From NCBI RefSeq assembly GCF_009389715.1, contig NC_052404.1, positions 6,966,745 through 7,030,744 of the forward strand: a stretch of 64,000 nt of DNA, in the 5' to 3' direction. The notes beneath the pieces were generated by a model. It did no database searches and was not told where the DNA came from. It saw only the letters and a list, made by a program, of their open reading frames with translations. A program made the translations under genes and the position numbers. Source of the DNA: Phoenix dactylifera (Eukaryota; Streptophyta; Magnoliopsida; Arecales; Arecaceae). Positions 57,701-64,000 of the stretch are shown here, in pieces. How positions within the stretch are numbered: position 1 is the first letter of the stretch; every line of letters starts with the position of its first letter.

Positions 57701-60232
57701 TTCTATTAATACATGGAGAAGAAGACAACAATTCAGGAACACTAACAATGCAGGTACCTAGAGTTTTATATATTGCTATTTATATTGTATTTATGTATTT
57801 ACATACTGGAAATACTTGTTCCTTTATTTTTTCCTCGGCATCTATTTTTGAAATAATTGTTTTAGCAATATTATAAAAAGGATAGTATATAAAATGCATA
57901 AAAGAGGTCAAGAACTCACTTGATGAGAGTAAAGATTAAATGGGTGACCTTCTGGGCAGTCTCTTGTTCCATCCCTTTGATCATATGAAGAGCATCACAG
58001 GCATGTGGAGTACAAAGCAAGGACGGTAAAATTGCTTATCAAGAAACTGGTTGAAATATCATAGGGATATCTTTTTTGAAGGGATATTTGTGAACCTTTT
58101 CTTTTATTACTATATAACACCAGGTCTTTCCATTCTAATGCGTCTACATTCAGTTTTTGTGCCTCAGCTCCCTCCAGCGATGTCCCTCTCTGTAACCACT
58201 ACTTGATTATAGTTGTTCATTTTGTTGATCCTCTAAAGGGATTAGACAAATATTGATGCAGAGTGATATCACAAGTGATGATCCAATATCAACAGCCACA
58301 TTCTAAAACCCAAAGCAGCTAGCAGGGCCATTCCTGCAGCATCAACTGCTGAAGAAAAGCTTCACTAGGAAAAATAAGTTTTAAACTGATTCTCTATTGA
58401 CCAAGCTTTCTAGCACATCCATTATGTCTGAATGGAAGTTTATTGCAGAAGATATGAAGTTTTCCAGAGCTGAAATAAACACTTGTTGGTTTGGCACTTG
58501 ATCTAGAAATAGGGGTGAGGGCCTTATTCTATTTAATTGTGGATCAAGAAATAGATTGCTCCTAGATAGGGGTGAGGCCCTTATTCTATTTAATTGTGGT
58601 TCAAGAAATAGATTGCTCCTAACTGCTTGGTGGTATAATTGTCTGTTTCTTGATAGACAATCAAATCTGATGCCTAAACAAAAGCATGGATTTGTCCTTC
58701 CTGCTTTTTGTCCTGGCATTTAGATTCCACATTATGCCCTTTGAAACATCATTACTGACATTGCTTGTTTCCACTTCCACTGGCCTTTACCCTTTTTTTA
58801 AGTTTTCTTACACCGTCCTCACATCCTACCTTCCTCTCAAAAACAATTCCCATGAAAGTTGCTACATTCAAATGATGTGCCACCACCAAACATTTATTAA
58901 TTGAAGTATTGACTTTTATTTGTATAATAGAGATCTAGTTTAAAATACATGAATTTAATTGGATTGTGAACAATAAATTAGTCAAAAGAATCTGATTTGA
59001 ATTAATAGCCACTGTAAAGCTACAACAACCTTATAACATTTCTGGAGGTCCCCCGGCCTCCTAAACTATCTTGGTTATCCCATAATACCAGGCCACCACC
59101 AAAAACAGTAATTTTCATTATAATAGAAATAACACGTATCTTGACATTTCAGTAACTCTGTTGAACTGCTATAACCATAATTCAGAACAGTGATCGTACT
59201 ATCAATCTGGGAGGCACCCCATAATGTTACATATAATCAATCTATGCATTTTTTTATAGGTGGGAATTTTCACAATATTTGGCGTGTATAATCACCCTCA
59301 ATTACAACTATGAACCATCAGTTTACAGCCTGCCAATCTTTTGGTTCACACGTATTGCATGTTTTTTATCAATCACAATGTTTTTTGTTTCTCTTTTGGC
59401 CCCAGTCTCTCTTTAGAAGGAAATGAACTATCTGTGGTTGGTCCTAGTCAATGTTGGTTTGCATGTTTCTACTGTAAGGGCTTTCTTTGCTATGTTCACC
59501 ATGAATGGTAAGGGCAACACTAATCATTTCCAAGAAATGAGAGATACCTATGTCGAACACTTGGAGAAGCACCTCCAAGGGCCCATCATCTTGTATGTTT
59601 GCTTCTTTATTGTTTTATCAAGAAATTTTTCACTAGGTAACATGGCATATCTGCTAGATTAATACATTATTTATTGTAAACAAATTGTTTATTTCTTGCA
59701 AGCTAATCTTTAGTAATTTGCATATCCTTAGCTGTTCTGCCTTGGTTGTCCGTGATATGCTATAATCCCAAACAAGGTTTGTTGTCTCTAAAACACTAAT
59801 ATTAGGTTTTTAATTTTCCTTTGTTTGCTTCTTGTCTTGATCTCTTGTCATCCTTTGGTTCTTTTTGTGAAATGTAAGATCATTGCTAACTACAAATCAT
59901 CTTATGCTTTTCCTTTGCATGTATTGCAGTCAGATCGTTTTTTTAATGCTTTGAAAGGCCATGGAGCCCTCTGTCGTTTGGTGATTCTTCCCTTTGAGAG
60001 TCATGGTTATTCTGCTAGAGAGAGCATCATGCATGTCCTTTGGGAGACTGATAGCTGGCTGCAAAAATACTGTGTAAACAATTCTGATAAACCTGCAGAC
60101 GTGGATGCCTCTAATACTGAATCTCTGAATGATATTGAAAATAAGGCCCTTTCAGCTAGCAGAGGTGGGCTAGGTCAGGAAGGTTGGGACCAGGATGGAT
60201 CTCATTGGACACCGAGGTCATTATTGTGGTAA
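42732..60232 (+). CDS. CGEP: Chloroplast glutamyl endopeptidase (S9 family), 14 exons, 956 aa
   Basis: Exons: 42732-43014, 44211-44424, 44558-44668, 44948-44993, 45071-45180, 45261-45764, 48469-48597, 50413-50709, 50810-51268, 56147-56212, 57184-57244, 57323-57472, 57616-57753, 59930-60232. They total 2871 nt (956 codons plus TAA). All introns are GT-AG and every join keeps frame. The Ser/Arg-rich N-terminus (about 60 residues) looks like a chloroplast transit peptide. A beta-propeller-type region follows, then the alpha/beta-hydrolase domain. The catalytic Ser773 is in GGHSYGAFMTA, Asp847 in HGEEDNNSG and His881 in ESHGYS. The family cleaves after Glu in the chloroplast stroma and helps degrade peptides. 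The C-terminal tail after KYC is the region reported to be processed in the Arabidopsis enzyme. The coding region looks intact. Introns are large (up to 4.9 kb) and hold MITEs and a TRIM. Confidence 0.95.
43015..44210. other. Intron 1 of the endopeptidase gene
   Basis: T-rich intron, GTGCGC...GTGTAG. The early part shows two or three decayed repeats of a TTTGGATTAGATTGTG...GGTTTTT-like segment (near 43100, 43290 and 43470), perhaps an old tandem duplication. No mobile element ends are seen. Confidence 0.5.
46081..46466. mobile_element. GTACCG-rich hAT-like MITE (370 bp), intron 6
   Basis: The body is 46089-46458. Ends are CAAGGTCCGCCGTACCGG and CGGTACGGCATTCCATG, and the 8-bp target duplication CTCCCAGC is perfect (46081-46088 and 46459-46466). 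The interior is almost wholly GTACCGG/CCGGTAC units, so it is highly self-complementary and rich in KpnI-type GGTACC sites. It includes a perfect 11-bp hairpin at 46210-46236. Confidence 0.9.
47155..47396. mobile_element. GTACCG-type hAT-like MITE (226 bp), intron 6
   Basis: The body is 47163-47388. It starts CAAGTTTTTATATGCCGG and ends TGTTGTAACCTTG. The target duplication is GTATGGAA / GTATAGAA (7 of 8). It is older than the 46089 copy, with many GTACC units mutated. Confidence 0.8.
47397..48468. other. Remainder of intron 6
   Basis: AT-rich intron sequence with no recognised element. Frames seen on both strands here have no family resemblance. Confidence 0.5.
49603..49900. repeat. Degenerate GTACCG-type element in intron 7
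   Basis: GCCGTACCGCCCCGAATTTC, GGTACAGGGGGTACC and later ACCATACCGTATCAACCC show the same motif set. Termini are not clear; a CAAGG at 49603 may be the left end. Confidence 0.45.
50099..50290. mobile_element. GTACCG-type hAT-like MITE (176 bp), intron 7
   Basis: The body is 50107-50282. Ends are CAAGGTTCACTGTCTTAGTA and GATACAACAAACCTTG. The 8-bp target duplication CTTTCCAT is perfect (50099-50106 and 50283-50290). It ends about 120 bp before exon 8. Confidence 0.9.
51269..52007. other. First part of intron 9
   Basis: AT-rich intron DNA before the TRIM-like element. No feature is recognised. Confidence 0.5.
52008..52430 (+). mobile_element. Degraded TRIM-like LTR element in intron 9
   Basis: Two diverged direct repeats, 52008-52140 and 52302 to about 52430, both start TGTGAGGAC. 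They share GATTATAACT-like/AAATTATAACTACTGGCTAG and GGCGAGGTC/GGGGAGGTC blocks. Right after the first is TGGTATTAGAGGA (52141-52153), close to the initiator-Met primer site TGGTATCAGAGCC. Just before the second is a purine tract, AAACGGGGGAGTA (52289-52301). The interior is only 161 bp. The target duplication is uncertain (TATTT / TATTA). It is old compared with the TRIM at 23106. Confidence 0.72.
52431..53698. other. Middle of intron 9, no feature recognised
   Basis: AT-rich DNA with scattered short direct repeats and a small GA run near 53361. No coding or mobile-element signature is seen. Confidence 0.5.
53699..53817. repeat. Degenerate GTACCG-type element in intron 9
   Basis: CAAGTCTGTATTATACC to GGCATACCTTG has the family's end motifs with a decayed interior. 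No target duplication was found. Confidence 0.45.
53928..54123. mobile_element. GTACCG-type hAT-like MITE (180 bp), intron 9
   Basis: The body is 53936-54115. It starts TAAAGTTCGCCGTACCGG and ends CAGCATACCATG. The target duplication is CTGTGGAC / CTGTGAAC (7 of 8). Confidence 0.83.
54171..54286. repeat. 58-bp tandem duplication in intron 9
   Basis: AATATTGATTTGTAATTTAG...CTTAAAAACTG occurs at 54171 and again at 54229 with about three differences. Confidence 0.85.
54632..54647. repeat. 16-base G homopolymer
   Basis: An uninterrupted run of 16 G in the intron, within a region otherwise poor in G. The true length may be uncertain because such runs are hard to sequence. Confidence 0.8.
54648..56146. 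other. Last part of intron 9
   Basis: AT-rich intron DNA up to the CTGCAG acceptor before exon 10. A GGGTTGGGTTTGGGTCAGAT-like stretch near 55085 resembles the interior of the TAGGGGTGGCAA MITE but has no ends. Confidence 0.45.
56213..57183. other. Intron 10 of the endopeptidase gene
   Basis: AT-rich intron (GTAACT...AAATAG) with no recognised element. Confidence 0.6.
57754..59929. other. Intron 13 of the endopeptidase gene
   Basis: A 2.2 kb intron (GTACCT...TTGCAG). It holds the 57-bp tandem duplication at 58509-58622. No mobile element with clear ends is recognised. Confidence 0.6.
58509..58622. repeat. 57-bp tandem duplication in intron 13
   Basis: ATAGGGGTGAGG...TTATTCTATTTAATTGTGG occurs at 58509 and again at 58566 with two or three differences. 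Confidence 0.85.
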
Positions 60233-60670
60233 GTTCTTTTTTAATTCCAAAGTAAATTTAATACTGTGTAGACACAACACTAATGTTATCATCAGCAATG
60301 ATTTCGTTATTGAGACAGCAACATCCATATCCATGCTGCCATACTGACACTTGTCTTAAACCCAGTGCTATAACAAGTCTTTGACATCCCATCTCATGTC
60401 TTTTGGAATCTAAGGTTACTATAAAAGAGAGGTATTGGTTACATGACAAGATTAGAACTGGTGCTTAGTTGTTTTGGCATTTTATCTAACCAGAGTTCTA
60501 ATTAGTGTAGGACATCATAGTTTGTAGTTAATTGATGTGATTTGTTCTTAATACATGCATTTATAATGCCATATCGCCATTTCGAGTTTTGAGGATATGT
60601 AGCATAACTGACACCAAATCCCCTGTCCACTGAATCGTAGATTTATATTCATATTTGATGCAAGAGGTAG
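60233..60670. other. Downstream region / 3' UTR of the endopeptidase gene
   Basis: No ORF is credible. The poly(A) region could not be placed with confidence. Confidence 0.5.
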
Positions 60671-61021
60671 ATAGGCAACATTGTTTTAAATGACACACCG
60701 CCTTGGCTGCCAAGATGGACCACCTAGGTGGGGCTGTTTGGGCGCCCATCTTAAGATATTGCATCATGATTTAGTATGGAGGATGATATTGATATTTATA
60801 AGTATTAGATGTCAAGTTGATGTGAACTTTTGACTTTATCTTATTTGGTATCTGATGTTTCTTTTGATGCCTTATGGCTATGCTTTTTAGTTGCTCCATA
60901 TTAGTTTATTATAGTTTATTACTTTTGGGTTGCCTTGACCTCTGGGCACCCTCCTCAGCTCTAAATAGTCACCTGACCAACAGTCCATCACTTAATAGTC
61001 TTTTAAAACAATGTAAAGCAA
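60671..61021. mobile_element. Possible hAT-like MITE (335 bp)
   Basis: The body is 60679-61013. Ends are CATTGTTTTAAATGAC and CTTTTAAAACAATG, inverted over about 11 bp. The flanking 8 bp are ATAGGCAA and TAAAGCAA (5 of 8). The interior has GCCTTGGCTGCCAAGATGG and CACCTAGGTGGGG palindromes. Confidence 0.6.
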
Positions 61022-61710
61022 TGATTACAAGAAAGGGATAGAAAGAAAGGAGAATTCCAATTCTGACAAAGACTTATAGAGGACAACTGATTGATATAAA
61101 CCAATTTAAAACACATGCTATGACTCAAGGACTTTCTTAACTTGTAGGTAAGATAGGATTCTCCAATTTTTTAAGAAGAGACTCCAGAGCACTTCCAAAC
61201 AGTCCTCAGAAACTCCTTATAATGGTTTATCACTAGGTCATCTTCTTTCAGCGATACATACTCCAACTATAACTCCACTGATAGCCAACCAGAGCTGGTG
61301 ATATCTCCAGTCATCTGGTTCTTCCAGCTTGATAATAATATAGTTAACTAGCCATCCAGTTTACTTACCTGGATAAAATTTCCTAGTGGAACCCCGCTAA
61401 ACTTTGTAAACTGATATCGCTAAACCTGGTAGAACTTGATGGTTTAGCCTGGTGCAGTCCTTTCATACTGGAGAGAATTTGCCTGCAGATCTTGAGTTCA
61501 TTTTTTCCCCAATATTTTCTAATGATGATTTTAACTTAATGATGTACATTGGCAAGTCTATTACCCTGCTTATCCTGTATGTTGTATCCTGTAATATTTT
61601 TTTTTCTTGAACTTTGTCCTACAAGTAGCAACCTCTTAACTTTCAAACCCAAACAAATCTTACTTTGGTTGTGTTTGATGCAAGAAGCATGATGTTTGAT
61701 TTCCCAAAGA
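61022..61710. other. Intergenic DNA, no feature seen
   Basis: No gene or repeat ends are recognised. Confidence 0.5.
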
Positions 61711-61986
61711 TAACCAATTGATCGTTGTATCAATGTTATCAGGTTGGTGAATTTAGTTCTAAATATGAAAATATTTTTTCATCTTCTTTTTGTTTACCAG
61801 ATTTTGACTCATCTTATTGATTGCCATGATAGCATCTTCTTGTTCCATTAACCAATTGATCGTTGTATCAATGTTATCAGGTTGGTGAATTTAGTTCTAA
61901 ATATGAAAATATTTTTTCATCTTCTTTTTGTTTACCAGATTTTGACTCATCTTATTGATTGCCATGATAGCATCTTCTTGTTCCAT
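61711..61986. repeat. Perfect 138-bp tandem duplication
   Basis: 61711-61848 and 61849-61986 are identical by eye, from TAACCAATTGATCGTTG to CTTCTTGTTCCAT. Identity points to a very recent event or an assembly artefact. Confidence 0.92.
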
Positions 61987-62416
61987 CTTCTAAATTCTTC
62001 TTTTTTTCTCTTTTCTCGTCCAACATCAATTACTTTCAAATACAGTGAACAGAAAAATGTTCAATCTCTTCACACTTTATCATGTGTTGACACATTACTG
62101 GAGAAAAGACGATATTTTTGTAGAACACTGGCCATATAGCAGGTTGGCCTCAACAAGTTGTTCTATCAGCTTACGCTTGTTGCCTCTCGTTTTGACATAT
62201 GGTTAAGAAGGTGTCTTTCCCTGGACTGCCCATAACTTGGTCTTTCTTGATTTATCTTCCATGCAAGGGAAAATGGTGTAGGTGTTGCAAGGGGGCTGCA
62301 TGATTTCCTAGAATGCTGATGGGTTGTTATTAGCTTTATAATTGTGCTTTCAACTGTCTTTCATATGAAGAAAAGCTAGAATGTATCGAGGATGTTGGTT
62401 CAGCACAAACTTAAAC
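61987..62416. other. Intergenic DNA, no feature seen
   Basis: No gene-like or repeat-like structure is recognised between the tandem duplication and the Harbinger-like element. Confidence 0.5.
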
Positions 62417-63629
62417 TAATGCTACATTTGGTTCATTGGGTTGAGTGCTATGGAATGGGAATTCCGACTTTGGCCTCATCCCCATGTTTGATATGGCAAT
62501 AAGCAACAGGATCACATTTCCTTTGAATCACCATGCATGAAGGAATCCGGATTCCGCTCATAAATAGGAGAAATGATGATTCCCATGAGAGTGGGAATGA
62601 CTGCTGTTTTTGATAATGGATTAAATAGAGTAATATTTATGGTATAAAATAATAATAAATAATACATTTTACATGAATCAATTATCAATGATTATGGTTT
62701 ACAATAAAATTAAATAATTTAATTAATATTTAATATAAAATCTTGTATTATTATAAAATAATGAAAATATAAAGTATCCTATATTTTAGTATTGCTGCAA
62801 TTTGTTACTCAATATTTTACTATGTATCCTATACTAGCAAATGAGCATTGTGCAATGCACATTAAAGTAAAAAATGAAATAAGAATAGAAATCATTAAAT
62901 AATGTTAAATATAAGAATAAAAAATTATTATATAAATACTAAAATAAATCAAAATAATTTATTAAAATAAAAAACAAAAAATAAAAATGTAAGAAAAATA
63001 AAAATAATGGCATGCTCATTAAAGTACCAAGAATATAAAATAAAAATATAAGAAAGTATGTTAACAAACAAAATTAGGAATGAAAATTATAATATAAAGT
63101 ATGAATAAATTAAAAAAAGAAATAAATATATCAAATATAAAATATAAATAGAAATAAACAAAACAAAAATTTAATAATAAAATATAAAATAACTGTATAA
63201 TAAAATAATAATCAAACAAAATATCAAAAATAATAACATTGGCATATAAGAAAATATATAACATAAGATAAAACATGGAAGTAAGAAATATAAATCAAAA
63301 TAATAAAAAAGGATAAACTATGCAAATGTAAAATAACAGCCACTACAACATTTTAATGGTTGTTTCTTGGAAGTTCGTTTTTAGATATATAATATAGTGG
63401 ATAATGGAAGTTCCCAAAAAAAATTTAATGATCGTTATGATAAGATTTTATTCTATTCTTTAGACAAAACCAATAAAAGATGGATCCCATTCTAATATGA
63501 AACTAGCTAAATTAAATATTAGAATTGGATTGGTATTCTTTTTCTATACATAGGACTCACAATTCCGATTCCCTGCTTTTCATTCCCATTTTGATTCTTC
63601 TTCGTTCCTGCAAACTAAATGTAGCATAA
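62417..63629. mobile_element. PIF/Harbinger-like non-autonomous element (1.2 kb)
   Basis: The body is 62420-63626. Terminal inverted repeats are TGCTACATTTGGTT / AACTAAATGTAGCA with one mismatch. The target duplication is TAA, as is typical of Harbinger/Tourist elements. The sub-terminal parts are also inverted (GGAATGGGAATTCC-like / CATTCCCATTTTG). The interior is extremely AT-rich and has no transposase. A long minus-strand frame in the interior is only A/T bias. Confidence 0.78.
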
Positions 63630-64000
63630 ATGTCCATTTTAATTTGGTCAGCTAAATAGCTCCATGAGGACATTTGCTGATACTTATCATTTTTCTTCTT
63701 GACACTACCCATGTTTCAAGTTAATGAGATTTTGGTAGTGTACTGCATCCTAATCATCTAGAAGGAACTTCATTCTCAGAATTGTTAACATCTTCAGCCA
63801 CGAACAGAATTTCCTACTTGTTTATGCATTGTTGCATGGGTAAGTGCTCCCACCATTTGTGCAACTATATTGTTGATCTTGATGACAATGGGCTTCAGCA
63901 TCTTCTGCTATCAACATGTTGTTGAAACTTGTTCCACCATATTGACCTCCCTTCATTTGAATATGTTTGTTGAGGTCCAGGATACACCTTCAGGTTGTAG
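63630..64000. other. Right edge of the window, no feature seen
   Basis: No gene or repeat is recognised before the window ends. Confidence 0.5.

Noticed and set aside
63061..63276. 71-codon minus-strand frame rich in Phe, Tyr and Ile
   Set aside because: It is an artefact of extreme AT content in the Harbinger-like element. It has no start context or motif.

Overview
This is plant nuclear DNA, almost certainly from a monocot. The genes have GT-AG introns and look like ordinary angiosperm nuclear genes, and most of the rest is recognisable plant transposons. A palm or a similar large-genome commelinid would fit the protein style and the repeat types, but the species cannot be proven from the sequence alone.

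Layout. (1) 1-2022: AT-rich intergenic DNA with a decayed LINE 3' end. (2) 2028-15423: a 13.4 kb Ty3/gypsy element of the Tat type on the minus strand, with a 5-bp target duplication (GGCAT). Its gag-pol is broken by a hAT-like MITE and one TGA. It carries an antisense, intron-containing extra gene on the plus strand and two tandem arrays. (3) 16541-18032: an S1-type bZIP gene with a conserved sucrose-control uORF and a foldback repeat in its upstream region. (4) 21203-24485: a minus-strand TENA/THI-4 (TENA_E-like) thiamin-salvage gene in three exons, with a complete 717-bp TRIM in intron 1. (5) 26024-32978: a very young Ty1/copia element on the minus strand with 448-bp LTRs that look identical and a 5-bp target duplication (ATCGA). 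(6) 33055-37345: a rearranged, inactivated endogenous pararetrovirus (Caulimoviridae) with direct and inverted duplications. (7) 37454-40487: a two-exon gene for a conserved glycine-rich membrane-type protein of unknown function, starting about 110 bp beyond the viral debris. (8) 42732-60232: a complete 14-exon chloroplast glutamyl endopeptidase gene (956 codons plus stop) whose introns hold many small MITEs and a degraded TRIM. (9) 60233-64000: downstream DNA with a hAT-like MITE, a perfect 138-bp tandem duplication and a 1.2 kb Harbinger-like element.

The four host genes are unrelated single-copy-type genes and do not form a pathway. The most unusual structure is the Tat element: an antisense spliced gene faces a sense gag-pol, with two different tandem arrays between their convergent 3' ends. 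Also notable are a TRIM sharing a 17-nt primer-binding site exactly with that Tat element, and a family of short GTACCG-rich foldback elements with 8-bp target duplications.
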